Shown: one piece after another, positions 44,625-53,673 of the stretch | Layout: each line of letters opens with the position of its first letter | Position numbering within the stretch: position 1 is the stretch's first letter | NCBI GenBank assembly: GCA_963817465.1 | Contig: CAWFOP010000014.1 | Coordinates: forward strand, 949,236 to 1,013,235 | Source of the DNA: CAMPKL01 sp963817465 | GTDB taxonomy: Bacteria; Acidobacteriota; Terriglobia; Bryobacterales; UBA6623 | DNA: 64,000 nucleotides | Reading direction: 5' to 3' | Translations under genes and position numbers: made by a program | Notes under the pieces: generated by a model | Databases searched by the model: none | What the model was told of the DNA's origin: nothing | Seen by the model: only the letters and a program-made list of their open reading frames with translations

Positions 44625-46877
44625 TTGAAGATCGTTTGCTTCGTTGCGCTGCTGTTCGCCGCACCGGTCTGTTTCGCGCAGCCTGTGACCGCAGCCGATG
44701 CCGCGCAGCCCCCGGCCGGCGGCATCACATTTCAGTCCTTTCGGCAAGAGCAGGTCGGCGCCGTCTACAAGCTGCGCGGTTCGGTCGAGATTCGCACCGG
44801 CGGCATCGTCATGACGGCGGAGGAGGTGGACTTCGACGACTCGACGGGCGAGCTCGAGGCGCGGGGCATGGTGCACTACCGCAACCTCAACGGCAAAGAG
44901 AATCTGTACGCGGAGAAGGTCGCCTACAACACCCGTACGGAGCTGGGCACGTTCTACGAGGCGCACGGCACGGTCTCGTCGGCCAGCCAAGCCGGCGCGC
45001 GCATCCTCACCACCGACAACCCGTTCTACATCCAAGGCGCTGTCGTCAACAAGGCCGCTGAGACCTACATCGTGCATGACGGCACGGTCACCAATTGCGA
45101 GCCCGAAGACAAATGGTGGACGCTCACCGCGCCGCGCACCACGATCAAGCCGGGCGAGTCGGCGACCGTTTACCGCGGCGTGATGCGCCTCAAGGGCGTT
45201 CCGATTCTTTACATGCCGGTCTTCAGGAAATCGCTGGAACGAGTGCCGCGCCAAAGCGGGTTCTTGACGCCCAACGTCGGCAACAGCTCGCAGTTCGGTT
45301 TCGTGTTGGGACAGAGCTACTTTTGGGCGATCAACCGCAGCTACGACGCGACCGTCAACGGAACCCTGTACGCCGGCCGGGGCGTCGCCAGTCAGGTGTC
45401 GATGCGCGGCCGTCCGACGCAGAACTCGAGCTTCGATGCGGTGTTCTTCGGCGTGAACGACCGCGGCCGGAAGCTCGACAACGGCGAGCGCCTCAAGCAG
45501 GGCGGCGTCAACTTCACGATGCGAGGCGTGGCGAAGATACGCGGGGGCTTTCGCGGAGTCGCGGATGTCGAATACTTGAGCTCCCTCGAATTTCGCCAAG
45601 CCTTCACGCAGACCTTCGAAGAGGCCTCGACTTCGCAAGTGCGGTCGATCGGATTCCTCACGAAGAACTTCGGCCCTTACAGCATCAATACTTCTCTGTC
45701 GCGCGATGAAAACTTCCAGAGCGTCACCAGAGGCGATACGGTCGTCATCCGCAAACTGCCCAATATCGAGTTCAACGGCCGCATGAACCGCCTGCTCGGC
45801 GGCCCGCTGCCGGTCTACTTCACCTTCGACAGCTCGTTCGATCTGCTCAGCCGCAACCAGCCGGCCTTCGAGACGCGCAACTTCGTGCAGCGCGGCGACT
45901 TCTATCCGCGCGTCTCGACGGCGTTTCACTGGAAGGGCTTCCACGTCACGCCGACGCTCGGCGGGCGCGTCACCGGCTACGGCCAACAGCGCGAAGACAA
46001 CCGCATCGTGGGCGAGAACCTCTATCGCACGACCGGCGAGTTCAGCCTCGACATCGCGCCGCCCGCGCTCGAGCGCGTCTACAACGGGCCGAAGTGGCTG
46101 GGGGAAAAGGTCAAGCACGTCATCGAGCCGCGCATTCGCTATCGCTACGCCGACGGCATCGACGACTTCGACGCTGTCGTGCGTTTCGACGACCGCGACA
46201 TCCTCAACAATACGAACGAAGCCGAGCTTTCCCTGACGCAGCGCCTCTACTCGAAAGGAGCCGACGGCTCGACGCGCGAGATCGGCAGCTTCGAGGTGTG
46301 GCAGCGGCGCTATTTCGATCCGACGCTCGGCGGAGCGATCGTGCCCGGACGCCGCAATGTCGTGCGCTCGTCGATCGATCTCACGCCGTTCGCCTTCTTC
46401 GACCAGGCGCGCAACTATTCGCCGCTCGTGATGGCTCTGCGCGCCCGTCCGAGTTGGACGACGGACTTCGAGTGGCGCACCGACTACGATCCGCTGCGCC
46501 AAAAGGTGGTCAACTCGAACGTGAGCTTCGGCTATCAGGTGACGCCGCTGATTCGCACGCGCATCGGCCACAGCGCCGTGCGAGCGCCGACCACGTTATC
46601 GCCGCCGATCAACCAGATCACGACGATGATCGGATTCGGGGACTTCAACCGCCGCGGGTGGAACTTCGCCGTCAGCAGCCTGTATGACTATCGCCAAAAA
46701 GTCTTCGTCTACACCGCGTCGCAGGCGACCTACAATACCGACTGCTGCGGCTTCGGCTTCGAGTATCGCCGGCTGGCTTTCGGAACGATTCGCAGCGACA
46801 ACCAGTTTCGCGTCAGTCTGTCGATCGCCAATGTGGGTTCGTTCGGCACGCTGCGCCCGCAGGAAAGGCTCTTCTGA
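44625..46877 (+). CDS. lptD: LPS-assembly outer-membrane protein LptD
   Basis: Inserts lipopolysaccharide into the outer leaflet. 750 aa. A TTG start at 44625 opens a signal peptide (MKIVCFVALLFAAPVCFA). Residues about 35-190 form the N-terminal OstA jellyroll (SVEIRTGGIVMTAEEVDFDD, EARGMVHYRNLNGKENLYAE), and the rest is the barrel (PVYFTFDSSFDLLSRNQP, EPRIRYRYADGIDDFD). One adjacent CC pair sits near the C-terminus (DCCGFGFEYRR), as in many LptDs. ICMT-like gene starts 6 bp later. Confidence 0.9.
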   Translation: MKIVCFVALLFAAPVCFAQPVTAADAAQPPAGGITFQSFRQEQVGAVYKLRGSVEIRTGGIVMTAEEVDFDDSTGELEARGMVHYRNLNGKENLYAEKVAYNTRTELGTFYEAHGTVSSASQAGARILTTDNPFYIQGAVVNKAAETYIVHDGTVTNCEPEDKWWTLTAPRTTIKPGESATVYRGVMRLKGVPILYMPVFRKSLERVPRQSGFLTPNVGNSSQFGFVLGQSYFWAINRSYDATVNGTLYAGRGVASQVSMRGRPTQNSSFDAVFFGVNDRGRKLDNGERLKQGGVNFTMRGVAKIRGGFRGVADVEYLSSLEFRQAFTQTFEEASTSQVRSIGFLTKNFGPYSINTSLSRDENFQSVTRGDTVVIRKLPNIEFNGRMNRLLGGPLPVYFTFDSSFDLLSRNQPAFETRNFVQRGDFYPRVSTAFHWKGFHVTPTLGGRVTGYGQQREDNRIVGENLYRTTGEFSLDIAPPALERVYNGPKWLGEKVKHVIEPRIRYRYADGIDDFDAVVRFDDRDILNNTNEAELSLTQRLYSKGADGSTREIGSFEVWQRRYFDPTLGGAIVPGRRNVVRSSIDLTPFAFFDQARNYSPLVMALRARPSWTTDFEWRTDYDPLRQKVVNSNVSFGYQVTPLIRTRIGHSAVRAPTTLSPPINQITTMIGFGDFNRRGWNFAVSSLYDYRQKVFVYTASQATYNTDCCGFGFEYRRLAFGTIRSDNQFRVSLSIANVGSFGTLRPQERLF

Positions 46878-46883
46878 TCGCCG

Positions 46884-47426
46884 GTGGCATTCCCGAAAAA
46901 GTTCGCTGAGCTCGTAGCGCGGACGCGCGTGACCGCCGGTTTTATCGTCGTCGCGGCCTTCCTGTGGTTGTCGCGGCCGACTCCGCTCTGGTTGGCGACG
47001 GGCGGCGCGATCGCGTTGGTCGGCCTCGGCGTGCGCGCGTGGGCGGCCGGCCATCTGCGCAAGAATCAGCAGCTCGCCACGTCGGGCCCCTACGCGCATG
47101 TTCGCAATCCGCTCTACGTCGGCACCTTGCTCACGGGCCTCGGTTTCGCCGTGGCGGGCGCCAATCCGTTGATCGGAGCCGTGCTCGTCGGATTCTTTCT
47201 CCTGTTCTACCTGCCCGTCGTGGAGGAAGAGGAAAGCCACCTGGCCAAGATTCTGCCGGGCTTCGACGAATACCGCCGCCGCGTTCCCCGCCTACTCCCC
47301 AAACTCGCGCCACAGTATTCCGGCGGACCGCCATTCAGCGGCGAGCTCTATCTCAAGAACCGCGAATACCAGGCATTCTTGGGATTCTTGCTCGTGATCG
47401 GCCTGCTGAGCGCGAAAGTTCTTTGA
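46884..47426 (+). CDS. Isoprenylcysteine carboxyl methyltransferase-family membrane protein
   Basis: 180 aa from GTG 46884, 6 bp after lptD. Hydrophobic N-terminal segments are followed by the ICMT/PEMT signature LATSGPYAHVRNPLYVGTLL and EEESHLAKILPGFDEYRRRV (SAM pocket). Bacterial members methylate small molecules or lipids; no prenyl-cysteine substrate is expected. Another hydrophobic segment follows near the C-terminus. Confidence 0.85.
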   Translation: MAFPKKFAELVARTRVTAGFIVVAAFLWLSRPTPLWLATGGAIALVGLGVRAWAAGHLRKNQQLATSGPYAHVRNPLYVGTLLTGLGFAVAGANPLIGAVLVGFFLLFYLPVVEEEESHLAKILPGFDEYRRRVPRLLPKLAPQYSGGPPFSGELYLKNREYQAFLGFLLVIGLLSAKVL

Positions 47427-47585
47427 GTCGACCAAAAACGGACAGAACGATAGCTAGACGCTTTGTAGAATGGCAAGAAGGGTGCGCGCTGTACGCGGAA
47501 TCCCATTGAAATCAATCAATTAGATGTTCGCGCCTCCGTCGGGTCGCCTGTCGTTGCTCGGTGACAGGCTCGGGAGATCAAACGA

Positions 47586-48671
47586 ATGCAGTCCCTTTTT
47601 CGATTTTACATTGTGTTGTCGACGCTGCTGTGCGCGCTCGCTCAACTGACCGCCGCCGCCGTCGTCACGCTCAAAAACGGCGACCGCATCACCGGCGAGG
47701 TGGTGCAGACAGCGGACGGCAAGCTCGTCGTCAAGAGCGAGTTCATGGGGGAGGTTCAGATCGCCTTCGACTCGGTGGCCGGGATCGAGTCCGCCGACAA
47801 GCTCTATCTTTCCTCGAAAGACGGCCAGGTCCTGGTCGGCCCGGTCACGACGACCGACGACGAGTTCGCCATCGTGACGGAAAACTCAGGCCGCGTCTCG
47901 GTCCCTAAGGACCAGATCGCCTATGTGCGAGATCAGGCGGCGCAAGAGGCCTACGAGGCCGAGATCGATAGGCTCCGAAACCCTAAGCTGACCGATTTCT
48001 GGCGCGGCTTTTTCGACACGAACCTGGCGCTCACGACCGGTAACTCCCAGACGACGAGTTTCTCGAACGCCGCCGGCATGACCCGCCAGACCAATCGCGA
48101 CACCATCAAGCTCTACTTCAACTCGATCTATGCCCGCCAATCGACCACCGGCGAATCGCTCGCGACGGCGAATGCGATTCGCGGCGGGACGCGCTACGAG
48201 TTGAACGTGTCGGACAAATGGTTCACCTTCGGCTTCCTTGATCTGGAATACGACAAGTTCCAAGACCTCGATCTGCGCAACGTGATCGGCGGCGGTTTCG
48301 GCTACCACCTCGTAAAAACGGACCGGAAGCAGTTGAATCTGTTCGGCGGCGCGACGTACAACCAGGAGTTCTACACCGGCGACCTGACCCGGCGGTCGGC
48401 GGAAGTCGTCATGGGGGAAGAGTTCAGCCTGCAAGTCAACGACCGCACCTCATACAACAACCGGCTCACGTTCTATCCCAACATGAGCGAAACCGGCGAG
48501 TATCGATTGCAGCTCGACAGCACGCTCGTCACCGACGTCTTCAAGTGGATGGCCTGGAACTTTACGTTCAGCGACCGGTTCATCAGCAACCCGGCGCCGG
48601 GCCGGCAACAGAACGACATCCTGCTGACGACCGGCATCCGCATCATCTTCGGCGACGAGAAACTGCGCTAG
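47586..48671 (+). CDS. DUF481-family outer-membrane protein
   Basis: 361 aa: a Sec signal (MQSLFRFYIVLSTLLCALAQ), then a short beta domain (VVTLKNGDRITGEVVQTADG), then a YdiY/DUF481-type barrel ending GIRIIFGDEKLR. The motif DTNLALTTGNSQTTSFSNAA is the family's first strand. Function of the family is unknown, but salt or envelope-stress links are known for YdiY. It is followed after 9 bp by a convergent gene. Confidence 0.83.
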   Translation: MQSLFRFYIVLSTLLCALAQLTAAAVVTLKNGDRITGEVVQTADGKLVVKSEFMGEVQIAFDSVAGIESADKLYLSSKDGQVLVGPVTTTDDEFAIVTENSGRVSVPKDQIAYVRDQAAQEAYEAEIDRLRNPKLTDFWRGFFDTNLALTTGNSQTTSFSNAAGMTRQTNRDTIKLYFNSIYARQSTTGESLATANAIRGGTRYELNVSDKWFTFGFLDLEYDKFQDLDLRNVIGGGFGYHLVKTDRKQLNLFGGATYNQEFYTGDLTRRSAEVVMGEEFSLQVNDRTSYNNRLTFYPNMSETGEYRLQLDSTLVTDVFKWMAWNFTFSDRFISNPAPGRQQNDILLTTGIRIIFGDEKLR

Positions 48672-48680
48672 CGACCGGTA

Positions 48681-49514
48681 CTACAGACGATAGGCTTCGA
48701 TCGCGGTCAGACCCAAGACGAGGTCTTGATCGCCCTGCGGCAGGTCGCTGATCCAGCCTTTGACGATGTCGTGCCAGCGAACGTATTCGACGGCGACCAG
48801 GCATACCGGCCAGTCCGAGCCGAACATCACGCGCTTGGCGCCGAAGGCGGACAGCACCGTGTCGAAGTAGGGCTTGAGCTGCTTGGGCGTCCAGTTTTGG
48901 TAATCCGCCTCGGTCACCATGCCCGACACCTTGCAGTAGACGTTCGGCCGATGCGCCAGCTCGACGATCAAGCTCTGCCAGGGCGAGAGCACGTTGTCTT
49001 TGATGCGAGGCTTGGCGATGTGGTCAAGGATGAACGTCAGATCGGGGTGGCGGTCGACGAATTGGAGGGTCTGCGGCAGATGCCGTTCGAAGATCAGGAT
49101 GTCGTAGGACAGGCCGAAGTCCTTGAGCAAAGCGACGCCGCGGTTGAAGTCGTCGCGCAGCATGTAGCGCTCGTCCGGCTCGCCTTGCAGCGTGTGGCGG
49201 ATGCCTTTCAGCTTCTTGCGGCCCGCGTAACGTTCAAGCGTCTTGCCGACGTTCGGATCGGTCAGATCGGCCCAGCCCACGACGCCGCGCATCCAATCGT
49301 TGCGGTCGGCGTAATCCAGGAGGAAGTCGTTTTCCTTGACTTCAGTGCGGGCCTGGATGGAGACGACGCCGTCGATCCCGGCCGCGTCGATCTCCGCCTT
49401 GAGGTCGGCCGGGGTGAAGTCGCGGCGGATGCGCTTCATGTTGTCGTCGATCCAGCCGTATTCCGCCGCTGAGTAATTCCAGAGATGGTGATGCGCGTCG
49501 ATCTGCTGAGCCAC
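48681..49514 (-). CDS. Amidohydrolase-2 family hydrolase, lactonase-like
   Basis: 277 aa TIM-barrel metal-dependent hydrolase. The HxH motif is IDAHHHLW at the N-terminus; GIRHTLQGEPDE, LTFILDHIAKPRIKD and MFGSDWPVCL (with the catalytic Asp) follow. This pattern is that of L-fuconolactonase and 2-pyrone-4,6-dicarboxylate lactonase relatives. The substrate is a sugar lactone or similar; no sugar operon is nearby. Confidence 0.87.
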   Translation of the reverse strand: MAQQIDAHHHLWNYSAAEYGWIDDNMKRIRRDFTPADLKAEIDAAGIDGVVSIQARTEVKENDFLLDYADRNDWMRGVVGWADLTDPNVGKTLERYAGRKKLKGIRHTLQGEPDERYMLRDDFNRGVALLKDFGLSYDILIFERHLPQTLQFVDRHPDLTFILDHIAKPRIKDNVLSPWQSLIVELAHRPNVYCKVSGMVTEADYQNWTPKQLKPYFDTVLSAFGAKRVMFGSDWPVCLVAVEYVRWHDIVKGWISDLPQGDQDLVLGLTAIEAYRL

Positions 49515-49653
49515 TGCTCGATTGTAGCGGGCGAATGCAGCGGTCGAATGCAGCGCGACGCCCTGCGCTCGCGGGGAACCCCGAGATCCCCGCCGATCCG
49601 GGCTATGATGAGGCGACCCGCCGCAGGTCGCCGTCGCGCCCGAGTCCGCCCGG

Positions 49654-51075
49654 ATGAATCAACGCGTTACCGCTGAACCTGAAACCCGCGAGCCTTCGCT
49701 GGCGATTTCCCTCATCCCCGCGGTTTGCCTGATTGCGCTGCTGTTCGTTTCGATCGCCGTCTTGAGGTCGTCCGGCCATATCCCACTGATCGCGGCGACC
49801 GCGGTCGCGGCGCTGGTCGCTTCGATAGGCCTGGGCCAGACCTGGGCCGAGCTCGAGCACGGCATGGTCGAGAGCATTCGCCATGCGCTCCCCGCCGTGC
49901 TCATCCTGATGGCCGTGGGCCTGCTGATCGGCGTCTGGATCGCCAGCGGCGTCGTGCCGCTGCTGATCTATTACGGACTCGAGGTCATGGCGCCGCGCTA
50001 CTTTCTGGCGGCGTCGTGCGTAGTTTGCAGCATCATCTCGCTTTCGACGGGCTCTTCGTGGTCAACGGCGGCGACGGCGGGCCTGGCGCTGGTGGGAGTC
50101 GGTCAAGTCTTGGGGATCCCGGCCGGCATGACCGCCGGAGCCGTCGTGTCGGGCGCCTACTTCGGGGACAAGCTGTCGCCGCTTTCCGACACGACCAACC
50201 TCGCCTCGGCGACCGCTGGAACCGACCTGTTCACTCATATCCGGCACATGCTCTACACGACTGTGCCGAGCCTGGCGATCGCCTTGGTGATCTACCTAAT
50301 TCTGGGCTTCGAACAGGCGACCCGCGTGGCCGACACTTCGGCGGCCTACCTCGAGATGACCGGCACGCTCGCCCGCACGTTCGACCTGACGCCGTGGCTG
50401 CTGGTGGCTCCTCTCACCGTCCTTTTCCTGATCGTGCGCAAGACTCCGCCGTTGCCCGCCTTGATCGCCGGCGCCTTCGTCGGAGCGATTCTGCTGCTCT
50501 TGTTTCAGCCGCAAAACGCGCCGCAAGGCGTGGGCAGCGTGATCGCGATTCTTTACGGCGGCTTCTCGAGCGATACAGGCATCGCGGCCGTGGACAATCT
50601 GCTCTCGCGCGGCGGCCTCAGCAGCATGATGGACACGATCGCCTTGATCCTCTGCGCCTTCTCCTTCGGCGGCGTGATGGAGGCCTCAGGCATGCTCGGC
50701 AGGCTGACCAAAGCCGTGCTTTCGCTCGCCAAATCGAGCGGATCGCTCATTGCGGCGACCGTCGCGAGCTGCATCGGCATGAACGTCCTCGCGGCCGACC
50801 AATACCTGGCCATCGTGCTGCCGGGCCGCATGTATCGCATCGCCTTCGCGGAACGAAACCTGGCGCCGCAGAATCTGTCGCGCGCTCTCGAGGACGCCGG
50901 TACAATGACGTCGCCGCTGGTGCCATGGAACACCTGCGGCGCCTATATGGCGAGCGTGCTCGGCGTCGCGACGCTGACCTACCTGCCCTTTGCCTTCATC
51001 AACCTGCTCGGCCCGGTGATCTCGATCATCTACGGCTTCACCGGCTTTACCATTGTGAAGGCGGACCGCGGCTAG
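49654..51075 (+). CDS. nhaC: Na+/H+ antiporter, NhaC family
   Basis: 473 aa with about 12 membrane segments. Typical elements are ALLIGVWIASGVVPLLIYYG-like (VGLLIGVWIASGVVPLL), STGSSWSTAATAGLALVGVG, GAYFGDKLSPLSDTTNLASA (conserved Asp/Lys in a membrane helix) and PWNTCGAYMASVLGV. It exchanges Na+ (or organic acid/Na+, as malate-lactate forms do) for protons. The ATG at 49654 is supported by the first charged residues before TM1. S1/P1 nuclease follows after 37 bp. Confidence 0.9.
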   Translation: MNQRVTAEPETREPSLAISLIPAVCLIALLFVSIAVLRSSGHIPLIAATAVAALVASIGLGQTWAELEHGMVESIRHALPAVLILMAVGLLIGVWIASGVVPLLIYYGLEVMAPRYFLAASCVVCSIISLSTGSSWSTAATAGLALVGVGQVLGIPAGMTAGAVVSGAYFGDKLSPLSDTTNLASATAGTDLFTHIRHMLYTTVPSLAIALVIYLILGFEQATRVADTSAAYLEMTGTLARTFDLTPWLLVAPLTVLFLIVRKTPPLPALIAGAFVGAILLLLFQPQNAPQGVGSVIAILYGGFSSDTGIAAVDNLLSRGGLSSMMDTIALILCAFSFGGVMEASGMLGRLTKAVLSLAKSSGSLIAATVASCIGMNVLAADQYLAIVLPGRMYRIAFAERNLAPQNLSRALEDAGTMTSPLVPWNTCGAYMASVLGVATLTYLPFAFINLLGPVISIIYGFTGFTIVKADRG

Positions 51076-51112
51076 GCCGCTGCCCGCCGCCGCTACTCAG
51101 GTCAAACGGCCC

Positions 51113-51907
51113 GTGCGATCGATCGCCGCCATCTTGATTTTGTTCCTCTTGCCGCCGGTTTCTTGGGCTTGGGGGCCGACCGGCCACCGCGCCGTCGCTC
51201 TCGTGGCTGAGAACCATTTGAGCCCGGAAGCGGCCGCAGCCGTTCATGAGCTGCTGGGGTCTGAAACGCTTCCGATGGTCGCCGCTTGGGCTGATGCTGT
51301 GCGCTCGCTCGACCAGTACAAACACACCGCTCCTTGGCACTACGTGAACATTCCCGACGGCGAGTCCTATGAATCATCGCCGAAGAACCCGGACGGAGAC
51401 ATCGTCGTCGCGATGCGACGCATGGAGCGGACGTTGCGCAGCTCCGACGCGACGCGTCGCGAGAAGATCGAAGCGCTGAAATTCCTCGTTCACTTCATCG
51501 GCGACGCGCATCAGCCGCTGCACGCCGGTCGCATCGACGATCGTGGCGGCAACCTTACTGCCGTGCGCTGGATGGGTGCGCCGGAGCCGATCAATCTGCA
51601 TGCTCTGTGGGACTCGACGCTTATCGAGGCCGACCGGCTTTCATACACCGAGCTCGCCGCGTGGATCGACCGCGCGACCGAGGAGCAAATGAGCGAATGG
51701 CAACAAGCCGGCTATGTCGACTACGTCCGCGAATCGATGGAGCTGCGGGACGCCTGTTACGAACTCGACCCCAAAGCGCAAGCGGGCTTCCGCTACCTAA
51801 ATCGGCATCTGCCAACCGTCCATCTGCGGTTAGCGCAGGCGGGCGTGCGGCTGGCGGGCGTGCTCAACTCGATTTTCGGAACAGCACACGAAGGCCGGTC
51901 CAAGTAG
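51113..51907 (+). CDS. Secreted S1/P1-type zinc nuclease
   Basis: 264 aa from a GTG, with a signal peptide (MRSIAAILILFLLPPVSWA). Cleavage leaves Trp as residue 1 (WGPTGH), which is needed as a zinc ligand through its amino group. Other ligands are His in GPTGHRAV, Asp in AAWADAVR, His in APWHYVN, and the pair HFIGDAHQPLHAG plus NLHALWD. It cuts single-stranded nucleic acids and removes 3'-phosphates outside the cytoplasm; nutrient scavenging is the likely role. Confidence 0.92.
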   Translation: MRSIAAILILFLLPPVSWAWGPTGHRAVALVAENHLSPEAAAAVHELLGSETLPMVAAWADAVRSLDQYKHTAPWHYVNIPDGESYESSPKNPDGDIVVAMRRMERTLRSSDATRREKIEALKFLVHFIGDAHQPLHAGRIDDRGGNLTAVRWMGAPEPINLHALWDSTLIEADRLSYTELAAWIDRATEEQMSEWQQAGYVDYVRESMELRDACYELDPKAQAGFRYLNRHLPTVHLRLAQAGVRLAGVLNSIFGTAHEGRSK

Positions 51908-51925
51908 TTGGCTTGCGGGCGGGAA

Positions 51926-51947
51926 TGGCTGGGGGGCAGGGATTCGA
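51926..51947 (-). other. tRNA 3'-end fragment (attachment-site-like)
   Basis: Minus strand TCGAATCCCTG, then CCCCCCAGCCA: part of a T-loop, the 3' side of the T-stem, a 7-nt acceptor strand, discriminator G and encoded CCA. The 5' side of the T-stem is not complementary, so the tRNA is cut inside the T-loop. Typical of an att core left by an integrated element. Confidence 0.35.
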
Positions 51948-52074
51948 TCTCACTATATCCGATAAGTGTCTGATAACACGTCGGATAGCTTCTATCCCCT
52001 TTAACCTAAATAAATCTGGAGTTTCTCTCTGCGCTCCTCTGTGGCGACAATTCTCTCCTGTGCCACAGGGAAAT

Positions 52075-52094
52075 CGACACCAAACCGACACCAA
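52075..52094 (+). repeat. Two direct CGACACCAA repeats, 11 bp apart
   Basis: Copies at 52075-52083 and 52086-52094. A pair of spaced identical 9-mers close to tRNA fragments suggests recombinase-binding sites. No known site sequence is matched. Confidence 0.4.
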
Positions 52095-52174
52095 GAGGAT
52101 TTGCTGAACGAACAAAGTACGAGTCGCGTAAGGCGCTCGCCTATGAGTGCCAATTTCGAACGCCTTGAAGCTCG

Positions 52175-52200
52175 TGAGGCGGCCGGGACTCGAACCCAGC
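52175..52200 (-). other. Second tRNA 3'-end fragment (attachment-site-like)
   Basis: Minus strand GCTGGGTTCGAGTCCCGG, then CCGCCTCA: a complete T-arm (CTGGG-TTCGAGT-CCCGG) plus acceptor strand and A discriminator. No D- or anticodon arm precedes it. The sequence differs from the fragment at 51926, so two tRNA targets are involved. Confidence 0.5.
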
Positions 52201-52346
52201 TCGCGTGTTGAATCGCCGTAAGTTATTGATTCTCCTAAACGGCAGAAACGCTGCATACGCTGATTCTCCGGAAATCGGGTACACGGAAGGTACATTTCGC
52301 AACTGCAGCAAAGTACTCTTCGGAATCAGGTAAGTCGCCGACACAG

Positions 52347-53042
52347 GTGGCCATCTACCTCCGCGTCTCCACCCCGGACCAGAACCCCGATCCGCAACTG
52401 GCCGAACTCGCCGACTACGCCTCGCGCATGGGCTGGGAGCTGGTTGAGACGTACAACGACGTCGTCAGCGGCAAGAAGTCCCGCCGGCCGGGCCTCGACA
52501 AACTCATGGCCGACGCCCGCCGCCGCCGGTTCGATTGCGTGCTGGTCTGGAAGCTCGACCGCTTTGGCCGCTCGATGGTCGACTGCCTCAACGGCATGCA
52601 GGAGCTGGAGTCCTGCGGAGTTCGGTTCATCGCCGTCACGCAAGCGCTCGATACCGACCAGCGCAACCCGGCCTCGAAGTTCCTACTGCACGTGCTCGGG
52701 GCGGCGGCGGAGTTCGAGCGGTCGCTGATCGTCGAGCGGAGCCGGGCCGGGCAGTTGCGGTACCGCAAAGACTACGAGGCGGGAAGGGTCGGCAAGACAG
52801 TCGAGAGCCGGTCGGGGAAGAACCTGCCGCCGCATCGGCCGCGGAAGGTGTTCGACCGGAAGAAGGTCGTGGATCTGAGGCGACAGGGGCTGTCATTGAG
52901 GAAGATTGCCGAGGAGATGGGGATCGGGCTGGGGACGGTGACGAGGACCCTGCAGGAAGCATGGGGGAGCACTTCCCCGCCCAAGGGAGTCGAGGCCGAC
53001 GCCGACGACGCCGCTGCTGGGGGAATGGCTGCTGGCGCCTGA
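52347..53042 (+). CDS. Serine recombinase/resolvase-family protein
   Basis: 231 aa from GTG 52347. The resolvase catalytic domain opens with VAIYLRVSTPDQNPDPQLAE, whose Ser is the nucleophile, and continues with WKLDRFGRSMVDCLNGMQEL and FERSLIVERSRAG. A helix-turn-helix (GLSLRKIAEEMGIGLGTVTR) follows. The C-terminal tail (VEADADDAAAGGMAAGA) is low-complexity. The size is of small resolvases or IS607-like invertases, not of large phage integrases. The frame is open upstream without a clear start. It sits right beside the tRNA fragments. Confidence 0.87.
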   Translation: MAIYLRVSTPDQNPDPQLAELADYASRMGWELVETYNDVVSGKKSRRPGLDKLMADARRRRFDCVLVWKLDRFGRSMVDCLNGMQELESCGVRFIAVTQALDTDQRNPASKFLLHVLGAAAEFERSLIVERSRAGQLRYRKDYEAGRVGKTVESRSGKNLPPHRPRKVFDRKKVVDLRRQGLSLRKIAEEMGIGLGTVTRTLQEAWGSTSPPKGVEADADDAAAGGMAAGA

Positions 53043-53673
53043 AAGCGCGGCGGTGAGGCGAGCGGGCGTGTCGGAGGGGCTTCCCCAACGGGCTTGGCTA
53101 AGGGGCTCAGACACGTTCCAAAAGCCTGTTGCCAGGTTCTGGTACACCAGGACGAGCGACGCGCGCATCCGACCAATTTGCGGATCGTAAAACTGAAAGC
53201 GTTTCGCTTAGCCGAAACCGGCGTCCACTGTAACGCATCTCGCCCGGGCAGTGGTAACCGGTTCCGCGATCAAGCGGGACCGATCGATCAAGGATGCGCC
53301 CCTGTACCGCTGGAGTGTCGCGCTCCGCCTCCCACTTCATTCCTCTTGTAGCAAATCCATAGGTGCGGTACGACGCGCCCTAGGCCAGCACGAACATACG
53401 TGACGGCGTTGTTAATGTCGGGTGCAGTGGGCCGGGTAAAGCCGGTCCCCGGAGCACGTTGTCTGGGAGCCAACCGGCCTTAGACCACGGGCTGTTTTCC
53501 CATCGAAGAAGAGTCGCGGCCAGCGAAGCGTCCAGGCCGGACCGGGAGGGAGGAATTCCAGTCCGGCCTGACTCCACCCACGACCGGTTTTCTGTCTCCG
53601 GTCGCGTGGATCCTTGGTCTCGTCTAACGTGCTTGGTGATGTCCATTTCAGGGCCTACCCAGATAAACCCAAG
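53043..53673. other. Non-coding stretch with a probable intron fragment
   Basis: No ORF with family likeness or a ribosome site is seen; short ORFs on both strands look accidental. From 53363 the sequence resembles the 5' end of a group II intron (separate entry). The rest, including an IR-like GCGGGACCGATCGATC region, is not recognised. Confidence 0.5.
53363..53475 (+). mobile_element. Candidate 5' fragment of a group II intron
   Basis: Begins GTGCG, the consensus first bases of group II introns. It then has in order GTTGTTAATGTCGGGTGC, GTGGGCCGGGTAAAGCCGGT and GGAGCACGTTGTCTGGGAGC, an arrangement like domain I of bacterial introns as I remember them. No reverse-transcriptase ORF and no domain V hairpin are seen in the next kilobase, so it would be truncated. 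Needs a covariance-model test. Confidence 0.35.

Larger units (their letters stand above)
51908..52346. other. Gene-free insertion hot spot before the recombinase
   Basis: No credible ORF. It holds a tRNA 3'-end fragment (51926-51947), an inverted repeat CTGTGGC/GCCACAG (52039-52045 and 52062-52068), two direct CGACACCAA copies (52075 and 52086), and a second, different tRNA 3' fragment (52175-52200). AT-rich islands differ from the neighbours. The layout suggests remains of attachment sites. Confidence 0.55.

Noticed and set aside
52140..52260. A complete tRNA gene on the minus strand
   Set aside because: Only the T-arm and the 3' acceptor strand are there; no D-arm, anticodon arm or 5' acceptor strand precede them.
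53094..53351. 85-codon ORF between the recombinase and the intron fragment
   Set aside because: No ribosome site, no recognisable domain and unusual composition; overlaps accidental ORFs on the other strand.
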